A stretch of 23,777 bases of DNA from Bordetella parapertussis (GCA_945870575.1 CAMBSK010000031.1:1-23777); one strand, 5' to 3'. Shown: positions 8,579 through 17,378, numbered from the stretch's first letter. Program-made: numbers and translations. Notes: generated from the sequence alone by a model not told the origin.

Positions 8579-9364
8579 TCAGAGGTTTTGGTTGAGGTAC
8601 TTCAACATGCCGTCGACCGCTTCGATCGACTTGGAGTTGATTTCATAGGCGCGCTGGGTTTCGATCATGTTGACCATTTCCTCCACCACGTTGACGTTGG
8701 AGGCTTCCAAAGAGCCCTGGTTCAACACACCGGCGCCGACAGTACCTGGTTGCAACAATTGCACCGGACCGCTGGAGGCGGTAGCTGCCAACAGGTTGTT
8801 ACCCAGAGGCTTTAAGCCGCTCGGGTTGATGAACTTGGCAATCTGAATCTGACCCAGTACCTGCTGGCCCTGGCCGCCGACGAGTTCGACCGACACGGTG
8901 CCGTCGCGACCAATCGTCAATGAAGACGCATTACCAGGAATGGTGACATTGGGCTCCAGAAAAAAACCGGTCGAGGTGACCAGTTGTCCGGTGCCTGTCA
9001 ATTTGAACGCACCGTCACGCGTGTAGGCGATGGTGCCGTCCTGCTGTTGAATTTGGAAAAAACCGTCGCCCATGATGGCCACGTCCAACGGGTTCTGGCT
9101 GTTGATCAGGTTACCCTGGATATGCAATTTTTCAGTGGCGACAACCTTGGTACCGGTACCGAGCATCAAGCCGGTAGGTGCCTGGGTGTTGGCCGTGGTT
9201 TGTCCGCCTGCTTGGCGGATGTTTTGGTAGAGCAAATCTTCGAAGACGGCGCGGTCGCGCTTGAAGCCGGTGGTTGAAACGTTGGCCAAGTTATTGGATA
9301 TGACGTTCATGCGCGTTTGCTGCGCGTCCAAGCCGGTTTTGGAAACCCATAAAGCTGCATCCAT
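8579..9364 (-). CDS. flgG: FlgG, distal rod protein
   Basis: FlgG forms the distal rod that crosses the P and L rings. The 261 aa product is of normal length. It has the rod/hook N-terminal signature (LWVSKTGLDAQQTRMNVISNNLANVSTTGFKRDRAVFEDLLYQ), the central LDVAIMGDGFFQIQQQDGTIAYTRDG and the C-terminal helix (NVVEEMVNMIETQRAYEINSKSIEAVDGMLKYLNQNL). A ribosome site (AGGGG, 7 nt from the ATG) supports the start. The 50 bp gap to flgF is among the larger ones in the operon, but no promoter was recognised in it. Confidence 0.98.
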   Translation of the reverse strand: MDAALWVSKTGLDAQQTRMNVISNNLANVSTTGFKRDRAVFEDLLYQNIRQAGGQTTANTQAPTGLMLGTGTKVVATEKLHIQGNLINSQNPLDVAIMGDGFFQIQQQDGTIAYTRDGAFKLTGTGQLVTSTGFFLEPNVTIPGNASSLTIGRDGTVSVELVGGQGQQVLGQIQIAKFINPSGLKPLGNNLLAATASSGPVQLLQPGTVGAGVLNQGSLEASNVNVVEEMVNMIETQRAYEINSKSIEAVDGMLKYLNQNL

Positions 9365-9414
9365 CGTCTAACCCCTGTTCTTCAAATATTCAACACTTCA
9401 TTACCGAGCCTGCA

Positions 9415-10182
9415 TCAGCCATTCAACTTCATCATGCTGGCCCCGGCCTGATCGTTGTCAGTGCTGGACTTGATGATGCGAACCTGTTGTTCAAACATGC
9501 GGGCCTGCTCTATCAGCTTGACCATGGCTTCCTGCGGATTGACATTGCTGCCTTCTAAAGCCTGTGAAATTACTGACACCTTCATAGGACCTGAAGCAAA
9601 ATCCGAGCCAGATGGCTTGTTGTGCGCCTTGAACAAGCCGTCTTCCCGTCGTGTCAACGGTGTTTCGCTGGCGTCGCGCAGCATCAAGGTGCCGACCAGC
9701 TCGGCGTTTTGCACGCCAGGCTGTGCCGGATTCGTGACATACACGCCGCCATCGTCAGAAATAGATACCTTCAGGTCAGGAGACACGGTGATGGGCGTGT
9801 TGCCGTCACCCATGACCGGGTGGCCGTTGCCGGTTTGCAGCACGCCGGTGACTGACAGCTGCAAGTCGCCGCGCCGGGTGAAGGCGGTTTCACCGTTGGG
9901 CGCCTGCACGCCGAGCACGGTGTGATCGTTCATGTGAATATCGAGATCCCGACCGGTGGCAATCAGCGGGCCGGGCTTCAATTGGATGAAGTCCATGTGC
10001 GCCGCCTGCGGCTGGTAGCTGGAGTCAAAGCCCTCGCCGCCAGCCTTGAAAGCCTTCATGGACACCTCGAACGAGCGTTTAAACCCGGTCGTGGTCATGT
10101 TGGCCATTTCATTTGCCAAGACCTGGCGAGCCAGACGCATTTCGGTGATTGCTGCAGAGGAATTAAAGGCTAGGCGTTCCAT
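9415..10182 (-). CDS. flgF: FlgF, proximal rod protein
   Basis: FlgF is one of the proximal rod subunits (with FlgB and FlgC), exported by the flagellar type III system. The 255 aa product has the N-terminal rod signature (SSAAITEMRLARQVLANEMANMTTTGFKRSFEVSM), a central GRDLDIHMNDHTVLGVQAPNGETAFTRRGDLQLS, and the C-terminal helix (SNVNPQEAMVKLIEQARMFEQQVRIIKSSTDND). It is shorter on signature conservation than FlgG but in the expected place and size. The AAGGAGG visible just upstream at 10193-10199 is on the opposite strand and is not its ribosome site. Confidence 0.96.
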   Translation of the reverse strand: MERLAFNSSAAITEMRLARQVLANEMANMTTTGFKRSFEVSMKAFKAGGEGFDSSYQPQAAHMDFIQLKPGPLIATGRDLDIHMNDHTVLGVQAPNGETAFTRRGDLQLSVTGVLQTGNGHPVMGDGNTPITVSPDLKVSISDDGGVYVTNPAQPGVQNAELVGTLMLRDASETPLTRREDGLFKAHNKPSGSDFASGPMKVSVISQALEGSNVNPQEAMVKLIEQARMFEQQVRIIKSSTDNDQAGASMMKLNG

Positions 10183-10204
10183 GTCGAATCTCTAAGGAGG
10201 AGCG

Positions 10205-13200
10205 TTAGGCTCTGATTTGAATAATGGATTGGGTCATGGTGGTGCTGGTCTCAATCGCTTTGGCATTGGCCTGGAAGTTCCGCTGCTCCGTGATCAAGTC
10301 CACCAGTTCTTGCGTCAAGTCCACGTTAGCCCGTTCTGTCGCACCGGACCGCACCGTACCGAAACCTGCTGAACCGGCCTCACCGTACTTGGCAGCACCT
10401 GATGTGGCCGATTTGTAATAACTGGTGTCACCAATCTGGCGCAAACCGGTGGGGTTGGAGAAATTCACCAACACCACTTTGCCCAGTGATTTCTGTGCAC
10501 CGTTTGAATAAGAAGCATTGACCAAGCCATCGTCGCCGATAGACAAGCCCACCAAATCACCTTCGGGTGCACCATCTTGCGACTGAGACAACACCGCGTA
10601 AGGCGATGAAAACTGGGTGGACTTGGAATAATTGATGTTGATCGTCAATGCGCCCTTACCGTCTGGCAAGAACACAGTGTCGAGTTGTGAACCTTGTTTG
10701 GGTGACACCAGGTTACCTGAAGTATCAAAGGTCAATTCGCCTTTTTCCAAGAAAATCGGTGACCAATCTGGCAAGTTCTTAAAGCCATCTGGGCTATATG
10801 TTTCTTTGCCGAATTCGTCGATGTACATGGCCACTTCCACACCATTTATGGTTTGGGTATATTGTGTGGGTTTGATCCAGGTCGAGGTATTGCCACGACC
10901 GCCTTCTACGTTGGCCAAACCCCACTGGCTGTCACCTGACACCTTGATAAACGAGTTGGTCGACGCTGTACCCGTAGTGAACTTCAAACTGTTGTTGGCT
11001 TTGTCGTAGGCGACTTGGACACCAGACACCATGGAACCGGTCAAACCATGTTGGTCAGGCGGCCCGGCCAAGCGATTAATACCGTTTTGCAAAGCTTGCA
11101 CGAAAGAATCGATGGTGTAAGTTTCTTTCGGCTCCAAGTACACCGTACCTTTGACATCATCGACCGACACCACAAATTTGTTGTTGGTCAAGTTGACGCT
11201 GAAGTTATTGTTGGCGTTGATGCCCAAAGGAGAACCCAACATAACAGCAGGCTGAGAGGCAATGCCACGAACCGCCAAAATAGAAGGTTCAACTTCATAG
11301 ATACCATCGGTCGCAATACCTAGACGCTCTGAAGCGAATGTATTGGGGTTGCTGATTTTGATACTGGAATAGTCCCCTGTTGTGCCCGATTTGATAATGA
11401 ACTTTTCATTCACCGTGTCGTATTCCACCTTCATGCCGTAGCGCTGAAGTTTCAAAGGACGGATGTAGTTGTTAGTGATGGATGGCGAACCAGAAATGCT
11501 CAACATATCGCTGCCGACTTCTTGAGTCAGCGGTGTGGTGATGCCCATTTGGTTGTTCAAGCCCGACAAGGTGATGCTGTTGCCCAACACGGGTTCGAAA
11601 TTGAATTTTTGCGTGACAGGGTCGTAATTTGCTTTGACCATGTTGTCAACAGGTAACGCGCTGATGGCAAAATTTTTGCCACCGACTGAGACAGTAGAGG
11701 CGGTCGCGGATGCGGCATTCAATGAAAAACCTGTGATGTTTGTCACGCCACTGGCATCAATGATTTTCAAATCTTTGCCGTTGATCACGGAGACGGTGAT
11801 TTTGTTTACACGGTCGGTGTCGTAGACATCAGGATCCTCCGCATTCAAAGCCGCGCGAATTTTTTCTTGCAAGCGGATGGCCAGGTCGTTAATCGGCGTG
11901 CTCGACAAGGTCAAGTCCTCCAAGGCTACATTGGTCAATGTAGTGCCATCCTCCAGGCTGAGGTCAAACGAATTGAATTCGGCGCCTGTCGGTGTCGTGC
12001 CCAACGGGAAACTGACGTTTGAGACGGAGTAAGAACTGGGCGTGATCACATTGCCGTCGTTGTCGGTGACCACATCGACTTGAACCGTGCTGCCGCCTTT
12101 CACCAAGCTGGGGTAAATGTCGTCGTCATCGGTCGGTGTCAGTGTTAATTCACTCATGAAGTTGCCGCTGGTGTCGGTCACAGTGAAAGCATTGGTGTTG
12201 GAGTCCCAGACCACTGAAGTGGTGGCGCCCTTGGCGGTGGCTCGCATCAAGGTTTGTATGTCTGTTGCCAGCAAATCCATGTGCTCTGAATCGGTTGGGT
12301 CAAATGTGAGATAGCTGGGAATTGGGTCGACACCGGTCAAGCTTGGGAACGATGCTGCATTCAATGCGATGGTGCTGGTCAAGGAACCTATGGCATCGGT
12401 CGTGGTGAATACCAAGCTGGAGAAATGGCTGAGCAAGCTTTCAGCGTCTACAGGTTCAGCGCCAAAATCAATACCCGCCAACGTGATGGTGGATTCACCA
12501 CTGACCAGCACAGGGGTTGTCGGGAAAGGAGTCGCACCAGTGCTCCTGGGTGTCAAAGAAAAAGATTGAATTTCATGCCCACCGATGTCACTGACTATCA
12601 GTTTGCCGGCTACATCCGGGTCTTCTGAGATGGTGACTTGTGAGGCTTCAAAAGTGCTCCATCCCAATTCAATCAACTTGGCTTGGATTTTATCTTGTAA
12701 TTCTTGCGCCATCACATTCAAATCGCTTGGATCGGTGTCTGTCAGGTCCAAGGTCACTGTGTCGCTGTTTGTGATGCCGCTGATCTCCAGCACCATGTTG
12801 TCGTAGTCACCCAACTCCAAAGCGTCAACACCGGTCAAATACTTTTGGTTGACAATGGTATTTTCTGAACCTAAGCTGATGCTGCTCAATGAAAAATCTG
12901 AAATGATGCCGCCATTGGCGTCATTGATACGTACCTCATTACCGTTTTGCACATTCACGGTCACTTTGCTCGCGGCCTCAGCGGTATAGCCCAAGCGTTG
13001 TTGCAAGTCGAGTTGTATACGCGTCTGTAATTTGGTCGTCAAATCTTCCATGGGCTTAGTACTGAGCGTGGTGCCAAGGTCAATTCGGTTGGAGACCTCG
13101 ATGCCATCAATGGTCAGGGTGTAGCCTCTGAATTCCTCGGGTGTTGGTAGCGTGGTGTTAAAGCTCACGTTAGACAACACATTGCTGCTACCGCTTAACT

Positions 13201-14425
13201 GGCTATTGATTTTTTCAGTCACCTGCTCGTAGGTCATGTCATCAGCATCTAATTGGATGGTGCGGTTTTGAATCAACGTGCCATCTGCGTTGGAGGCAGT
13301 GATTTGGAAAGTTTGCTGTCCAGCAAAGTTGAAAAATCTTTCGTCGCCGAATTTACGGTTTAATACGTTGGTGAATTCTTTGGCAATCTCCGTACCCGAC
13401 AATGCTGGTAAGGTCAACCCAGCCAAATGGTCTAAACCGACTGACACCTTGCCCGAGCCGTCGACTTCGATTTGAAATAGGTCTTTCAACTGCGAAGGCT
13501 GCAGCGTACTGAAATCAATACCTTCCAATGTGCTCAGTCGTGGGGCCTTACCGCCAGTGACCGTTGCAGGTTCAGAACTACGCAAATCGGTCAACTGATT
13601 GAGCGAAAACTTTTGTGTTTTTGCGTTGACCAGCAAATCGCCCACTTCACTTTCAGGCTTGAGTTGACCGTATTTATTCACATACAAAGGCTCACCGGTG
13701 CCGTCTGTGGCTTGTTGCAAAGCAGCTGCCACCAGCGTCTCACCCACATACACATAGGTTTGCCATTTGTTGTTGGGATCCGCCTGACTCGCATTTTGAG
13801 TTTTGGCGTAATACACCGTGGCCAAGTAACCATTGCCTCCTTTGTCATAGACGGTCAACGCAGTGCTCTTGTTGTAAGAACCCGGGTCATTACGGCTAAA
13901 GGCTTTGGTCACCACTTGCGCATCGGCCGGAAAATTCAGGCCCAATTGCACCAGCGATGTTTCTTTGGCCATGCCAGTGGTTTTTTGTGGGATGGTCAAC
14001 ACGTTCAAGTCACTCAAATTGGCTTTACCGGTCGAGTCAACCGACGCCGCCATCAATCGCTGGCCCGCCGAGTTCACCACGTTGTACTGATCGTTCATCA
14101 TGAACGAGCCGTTACGCGTGAAGATGTCCTGGAATCCGTCAGCAGATTTCAAAGGGAAAAAACCGTCGCCGGAAATGGCCAAGTCCAGCGTGTTGGACGA
14201 GAAGTTCATGTTGCCCTGACCAAACTCTTGCGTCACGCGTTTGAGCGACACACCTTGACCGATGGTAGATGTCGCTTTTTGCAGGGGCGAGGTTGCAAAA
14301 ATGTCTCCGAAGTCAGCGCGGCTGCGTTTGAAACCCACGGTACTCGCGTTGGCAATGTTGTTCGATGTCACGCCCAATTGAGCAGTCGCTGCGTTCAAGC
14401 CGGTGAGTGAGGTATAAAATGACAT
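10205..14425 (-). CDS. flgE: FlgE, flagellar hook protein (giant, with internal modules)
   Basis: FlgE polymerises into the hook, the universal joint. Both ends are canonical: N-terminal YTSLTGLNAATAQLGVTSNN with IANASTVGFKRSRADFGD and LDLAISGDGFFPL to about residue 96, and C-terminal NVDLTQELVDLITEQRNFQANAKAIETSTTMTQSIIQIR. The product is 1406 aa, against about 400 in enterics. The extra roughly 900-1000 residues are in the surface-exposed middle and contain at least four related modules of about 85-120 aa (about 430-515, 535-625, 645-765, 800-903) plus a flagellin-hook-IN-like stretch near 1070-1160. The middle is rich in Ser, Thr and Asp and contains no Cys. A ribosome site (GGAG, 7 nt spacing) fits the ATG. 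No frameshift or fusion break is seen. Confidence 0.95.
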   Translation of the reverse strand: MSFYTSLTGLNAATAQLGVTSNNIANASTVGFKRSRADFGDIFATSPLQKATSTIGQGVSLKRVTQEFGQGNMNFSSNTLDLAISGDGFFPLKSADGFQDIFTRNGSFMMNDQYNVVNSAGQRLMAASVDSTGKANLSDLNVLTIPQKTTGMAKETSLVQLGLNFPADAQVVTKAFSRNDPGSYNKSTALTVYDKGGNGYLATVYYAKTQNASQADPNNKWQTYVYVGETLVAAALQQATDGTGEPLYVNKYGQLKPESEVGDLLVNAKTQKFSLNQLTDLRSSEPATVTGGKAPRLSTLEGIDFSTLQPSQLKDLFQIEVDGSGKVSVGLDHLAGLTLPALSGTEIAKEFTNVLNRKFGDERFFNFAGQQTFQITASNADGTLIQNRTIQLDADDMTYEQVTEKINSQLSGSSNVLSNVSFNTTLPTPEEFRGYTLTIDGIEVSNRIDLGTTLSTKPMEDLTTKLQTRIQLDLQQRLGYTAEAASKVTVNVQNGNEVRINDANGGIISDFSLSSISLGSENTIVNQKYLTGVDALELGDYDNMVLEISGITNSDTVTLDLTDTDPSDLNVMAQELQDKIQAKLIELGWSTFEASQVTISEDPDVAGKLIVSDIGGHEIQSFSLTPRSTGATPFPTTPVLVSGESTITLAGIDFGAEPVDAESLLSHFSSLVFTTTDAIGSLTSTIALNAASFPSLTGVDPIPSYLTFDPTDSEHMDLLATDIQTLMRATAKGATTSVVWDSNTNAFTVTDTSGNFMSELTLTPTDDDDIYPSLVKGGSTVQVDVVTDNDGNVITPSSYSVSNVSFPLGTTPTGAEFNSFDLSLEDGTTLTNVALEDLTLSSTPINDLAIRLQEKIRAALNAEDPDVYDTDRVNKITVSVINGKDLKIIDASGVTNITGFSLNAASATASTVSVGGKNFAISALPVDNMVKANYDPVTQKFNFEPVLGNSITLSGLNNQMGITTPLTQEVGSDMLSISGSPSITNNYIRPLKLQRYGMKVEYDTVNEKFIIKSGTTGDYSSIKISNPNTFASERLGIATDGIYEVEPSILAVRGIASQPAVMLGSPLGINANNNFSVNLTNNKFVVSVDDVKGTVYLEPKETYTIDSFVQALQNGINRLAGPPDQHGLTGSMVSGVQVAYDKANNSLKFTTGTASTNSFIKVSGDSQWGLANVEGGRGNTSTWIKPTQYTQTINGVEVAMYIDEFGKETYSPDGFKNLPDWSPIFLEKGELTFDTSGNLVSPKQGSQLDTVFLPDGKGALTININYSKSTQFSSPYAVLSQSQDGAPEGDLVGLSIGDDGLVNASYSNGAQKSLGKVVLVNFSNPTGLRQIGDTSYYKSATSGAAKYGEAGSAGFGTVRSGATERANVDLTQELVDLITEQRNFQANAKAIETSTTMTQSIIQIRA
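11717..13138 (-). repeat. Four tandem modules in the FlgE middle region
   Basis: Within FlgE residues about 430-903 the same pattern recurs four times. It begins with a strand such as YTLTIDGIEV, then has a helix with LQ-x2-I (DLTTKLQTRIQ, AQELQDKIQAKL, LATDIQTLMRA, LAIRLQEKIRAAL). It ends with a strand-turn-strand such as VTVNVQNGNEVRINDANGG or ITVSVINGKDLKIIDASG and a closing [FE]-[SL]-[LT]-[ST/N] strand (DFSLSS, SFSLTP, ELTLTP, GFSLNA). Copies are divergent, so the expansion is old or fast-evolving. Boundaries are by eye. Confidence 0.65.
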
Positions 14426-14457
14426 GTGTAAGCTCCGTTATGTACTTTGTTCAGTGA

Positions 14458-15156
14458 TTAATAAGCGATGCGCTTGACATCAGCCATATTGACGCTCATG
14501 CCACCATCGACCTCCAACAACCAGGTGTTGTCGCCAGTGCCTGCATTGGAAACGCTGCGCACCGTGGACAAGGTGTTTACCGTGGGTTGCAGGGCTTTGC
14601 CCATACTGCTGGCCAACACTTGCATGGTGTAGCTTCCGTCTGGCATGGCGGCACCGCTGTCGTTGTAGCCATCCCAGCTCAAACGCATGGGGCCAATCGA
14701 CTGGGCCCCAAAAATTTGTTTGCGCACCAGTTGTCCTTTTTGATCAAAGATCTTCATTTGCACGCCATCTGCACCGGTGGACAGATCGACATTGGCCTCG
14801 ACAGGTTGACCGCCCAACAAAATCAGCGGGCCATTGGGCACTGCCACTCGGCGACCAATCATGGCCGCACCGGCGAGCATCTTGTCACCCTCCAAACTCT
14901 TGACCATGGTCTCCATACTGTTCTTCATGGCGCTGGTCGCCTCAAGTTGCGAGAACTGAGCGAGTTGCGCCACGAATGCCTCGTTCTTCACCGGATCCAA
15001 TGGGTTCTGGTTTTTCAATTGCGTGGTGAACAAGGTCAAAAATGCGCCTTGATCCATGGTGTTGGACGGCGCTTTGACTTTGTTCTTGGCGATGTACTCT
15101 TCGTAACTCACGATGCCGTTTGGCAAAGGTGCTTTGGCTGCGGTGGGGGTGGCCAT
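14458..15156 (-). CDS. flgD: FlgD, hook cap / hook assembly scaffold
   Basis: FlgD caps the growing hook and is discarded when the hook is complete. The 232 aa product has the conserved N-terminal segment at about 35-78 (MDQGAFLTLFTTQLKNQNPLDP, then NEAFVAQLAQFSQLEATSAM). A FlgD Ig-like/Tudor region follows (GRRVAVPNGPLILLGGQPVEANVD, LSWDGYNDSGAAMPDGSYTMQVLA). Length is ordinary even though its client FlgE is three times normal size. It lies 19 bp after flgC and 32 bp before flgE. Confidence 0.97.
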   Translation of the reverse strand: MATPTAAKAPLPNGIVSYEEYIAKNKVKAPSNTMDQGAFLTLFTTQLKNQNPLDPVKNEAFVAQLAQFSQLEATSAMKNSMETMVKSLEGDKMLAGAAMIGRRVAVPNGPLILLGGQPVEANVDLSTGADGVQMKIFDQKGQLVRKQIFGAQSIGPMRLSWDGYNDSGAAMPDGSYTMQVLASSMGKALQPTVNTLSTVRSVSNAGTGDNTWLLEVDGGMSVNMADVKRIAY

Positions 15157-15175
15157 GTCAATTTGCTTTCAATAA

Positions 15176-15604
15176 TCAGGATTTGGTGATTTCAAGTGTG
15201 CGCAACATCAGTTGACGCGCGGTATTTACCACTTCAACGTTGTTTTGGTAGGAGCGTGAAGCAGCCATCATTTCGACCATCTCCTGCATTTCATTCACGT
15301 TAGATAAATAGATATAGCCTTTTTCGTCGGCTGAAGGATTGCCCGGGTCGTACAGACTGCGAATAGGTGTCGGGTCGTCAACCACCTGGTCGACTTTCAC
15401 ACCGCCTTGGTAGGGAAAACCGGCGTTGGTGAATTCGTCTTTGACCAGCGCCTTGAATACCGGGCGTTTGGCGCGAAAGGCTTCACCTTCAGTTTTAGCA
15501 ACCGTAGAGGCGTTGGCCAGGTTGGATGCAGTCGTGTTCATGCGCACCAGCTGCGAGTTGAGGGCGGTGCCGGCGATGCCAAACACACTGTCAAGGGTTC
15601 TCAT
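15176..15604 (-). CDS. flgC: FlgC, proximal rod protein
   Basis: FlgC is a proximal rod subunit exported by the flagellar type III system. The 142 aa product is of family length. It has the rod signature VFGIAGTALNSQLVRMNTTASNLANASTVAKTEGEAFRAKRPVFKAL and the C-terminal VNEMQEMVEMMAASRSYQNNVEVVNTARQLMLRTLEI. AGGGG lies about 10 nt upstream of the ATG. It sits 6 bp after flgB. Confidence 0.98.
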   Translation of the reverse strand: MRTLDSVFGIAGTALNSQLVRMNTTASNLANASTVAKTEGEAFRAKRPVFKALVKDEFTNAGFPYQGGVKVDQVVDDPTPIRSLYDPGNPSADEKGYIYLSNVNEMQEMVEMMAASRSYQNNVEVVNTARQLMLRTLEITKS

Positions 15605-15610
15605 GGTTTA

Positions 15611-15994
15611 TCAATCCCCTTTCAAGGCTTTACGGATACCGCCAATGCGGTTTTCCAGAAAATTCAAGGTGGTCTGGTAATCGGCGGCAGCCTGACCGAA
15701 CTGCGCCTGCTCGACGCTGATCTCGACGGTGTTGCCGTCAAAAGAGCTGTTGAAAGGCACGCGAAAACGCTTGCCATCGTCGGGTTGTTCTTCTAATGCC
15801 GCGTAATGTTTGGCATGGGTCGCCGATATGTATTCACGGCTGGTTTCCTTGAGCATGGCCTTGAAGTCCAGCTCTTCGGCTTTGTAATTAGGGGTGTCGG
15901 CGTTGGCGATATTGCGTGACAAGGTTTCCAAGCGCTGACTGCGTACGCCCAAAGCCCGCTCGTGTATGCCAAAGGCTCCACTGAATATATCCAT
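15611..15994 (-). CDS. flgB: FlgB, proximal rod protein, first gene of the main operon
   Basis: FlgB is the most membrane-proximal of the FlgB/C/F/G rod subunits. The 127 aa product has the family N-terminus (IFSGAFGIHERALGVRSQRLETLSRNIANADTPNYKAEELDFKAML) and the C-terminal QAAADYQTTLNFLENRIGGIRKALKGD. A strong ribosome site (GGGGAGG, about 6 nt from the ATG) marks the start. A sigma-54 promoter 78-93 bp upstream makes this the head gene of the 12-gene flgB-fliD run. Confidence 0.97.
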   Translation of the reverse strand: MDIFSGAFGIHERALGVRSQRLETLSRNIANADTPNYKAEELDFKAMLKETSREYISATHAKHYAALEEQPDDGKRFRVPFNSSFDGNTVEISVEQAQFGQAAADYQTTLNFLENRIGGIRKALKGD

Positions 15995-16071
15995 CGCACA
16001 CCTCCCCGGTTGTTGATTCCGCCGTTTTCACGACACTTGGTGCTCAAGTTGAGACACCTCCGGTCGATAAT

Positions 16072-16087
16072 TGCAAAATGTGTGCCA
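16072..16087 (-). promoter_or_regulatory. Sigma-54 promoter for the flgB operon
   Basis: Read on the minus strand this is TGGCAC, a 5 nt spacer, TTGCA. The RpoN consensus is TGGCAC-N5-TTGC(A/T), with the invariant GG and GC ten bases apart, so the match is essentially complete. The predicted start is near 16062, giving a leader of about 67 nt before flgB. This implies control of rod, hook and ring genes by RpoN plus a FleQ/FlrA/FlrC-type activator. One such activator begins at 23105. Confidence 0.85.
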
Positions 16088-16129
16088 CCTGCTGTGTGTC
16101 AATCTTTGTGATACCCGTCATCAGCTACG

Positions 16130-16177
16130 GCGGCAAGACTTGACCGTCCCGGCCTCAGATTGGCAATGGCTTGCCGC
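16130..16177. repeat. Inverted repeat after the LysM-transglycosylase gene
   Basis: GCGGCAAG at 16130-16137 pairs with CTTGCCGC at 16170-16177 across a 32 nt spacer. A smaller competing hairpin (GGCAA/TTGCC, 4 nt loop) is nested at 16162-16175. The element begins right at the stop codon of the minus-strand gene. It could attenuate transcription into the flgB region, but no T-run follows, so it is not a standard intrinsic terminator. The 183 bp flgB-upstream region otherwise holds the sigma-54 promoter and nothing else I recognise. Confidence 0.3.
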
Positions 16178-17350
16178 TTACCTGACGTAGTCCTGGTTCA
16201 GGTAAGCACCTATGCGCAAGGCCTGGGCGCGGCTGACTGCATTGGATGGCGTAGGCAGATTGACTGCAGCCGGCGTGTTTTGCGCCAAGGTGGCGGCAGC
16301 GCTGGCGGGCACATGCCGTCCCAAACGTTCAAGCGCGTTTTGATACAAGCCTTGCATGATGGAGTTGCGGGTGATGGGCGCTGACTTGTCCCGGTTCACA
16401 TACAAATGCGTCGCCTGGCTGCCCGCGATATTCAAACTGGCATCCGGCGCTTTTTCACGACGAGCCGAGGGCGTGAGCACGGTCAGGTACAAATCGTCCA
16501 GGCTGGTCGGACCGCCGCTGCGCAAACCGGTTTCGTCAAAGTACTTGGACACCATGTCTAACTGTTGTAAGACGCTGTGGCCCAGAATCGCCTTGGGGTT
16601 GCTGCCGAAACCGGCGCTGGCGGCACCGCGGTCCGGGCCGTCACAAAACTGGATGATGCCGTGACAGCGGTTATTGGTCGCTTTGGGGTTCATGCCGTCG
16701 CTTTCCATCAGCGTCAAGCGGGCAAAGTCATCCGGCGCGAACTGATAAGTGCGCGACATGGTCAATATCTTGTCGTAGACCTGCTGGCGCTCCTCAGCCG
16801 GAATAAACCCTTTGGCCACCGCGCGGTCCAAGGTTTTTTGCAGCACCACGTGGTTGGCCGAGGCGTTGGCTGCGCTTTGGCGCATGATGGACACCGCCTT
16901 GGGATGCGCCGCCGTGTTCAAAGAAAAGGCTGTCTGAGCCGCTGCCGGGCTGGCCGACGGGGTAACGGCTGTGCCGTTGGCGCCGAGCGCCGAGAGATTC
17001 AAGCGCTGGCCGGGGAAAATACGGTCCGGGTTGCTGATGCCGTTGGCGCGCGCCACGTCCTGAGCCAGTCGGCTCGCCTCGTTGTGCGACACCGGGCGGC
17101 CTGCGGCCTGCATTTCCCGTTTGACGATACCGCTCAAGGTGTCGCCATCCTTCACCGCCACACTGGGCACCTGCGGGTTCAATATCGTCGATGAATTGAC
17201 ACCGGTCTTGCTTTGCAATTGCGCCAGCGTCTGGGCAAAGCCGGTCCGCAAGGCGTGTGCCTCGACCGTTTGCCTGGCCGTCAGGGTTGACGTATTTGGA
17301 AGTACAAAACCTGTTTTAACGATTGCTTTGGGGTCAAAATTGAAGTTCAT
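16178..17350 (-). CDS. LysM + lytic-transglycosylase-like protein, probable flagellar wall hydrolase
   Basis: The 390 aa product has a LysM peptidoglycan-binding domain at about 62-121 (VAVKDGDTLSGIVKRE to NPDRIFPGQRLNLS). An SLT-like transglycosylase domain lies at about 201-345 (LTLMESDGMNPKATNNRCHGIIQF, then LQQLDMVSKYFDETGL). Glu216 in MESDGMNP is the likely catalytic acid, matching the ES-G-NP motif of the family. Two Cys (229, 236) flank the IIQF segment. No Sec signal peptide is visible, so it may leave through the flagellar type III system, as FlgJ does. It lies between flgB and flgA, and FlgJ here lacks a hydrolase, so it probably opens the wall for the rod. Start: ATG at 17350; an upstream extension to 17518 would overlap flgA and is not protein-like. 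A sigma-54 promoter lies upstream. Confidence 0.85.
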   Translation of the reverse strand: MNFNFDPKAIVKTGFVLPNTSTLTARQTVEAHALRTGFAQTLAQLQSKTGVNSSTILNPQVPSVAVKDGDTLSGIVKREMQAAGRPVSHNEASRLAQDVARANGISNPDRIFPGQRLNLSALGANGTAVTPSASPAAAQTAFSLNTAAHPKAVSIMRQSAANASANHVVLQKTLDRAVAKGFIPAEERQQVYDKILTMSRTYQFAPDDFARLTLMESDGMNPKATNNRCHGIIQFCDGPDRGAASAGFGSNPKAILGHSVLQQLDMVSKYFDETGLRSGGPTSLDDLYLTVLTPSARREKAPDASLNIAGSQATHLYVNRDKSAPITRNSIMQGLYQNALERLGRHVPASAAATLAQNTPAAVNLPTPSNAVSRAQALRIGAYLNQDYVR

Positions 17351-17378
17351 CTGGCGCTCTGCAGGTTGAAAAAATGCT

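Noticed and set aside
10193..10199. AAGGAGG as a ribosome site near flgF
   Set aside because: It is on the plus strand, whereas flgF and flgE are on the minus strand.
13613..14410. A 265-codon open frame on the plus strand opposite flgE
   Set aside because: It lies fully within flgE, its product has no family-like features and its composition looks like a reverse-strand shadow.
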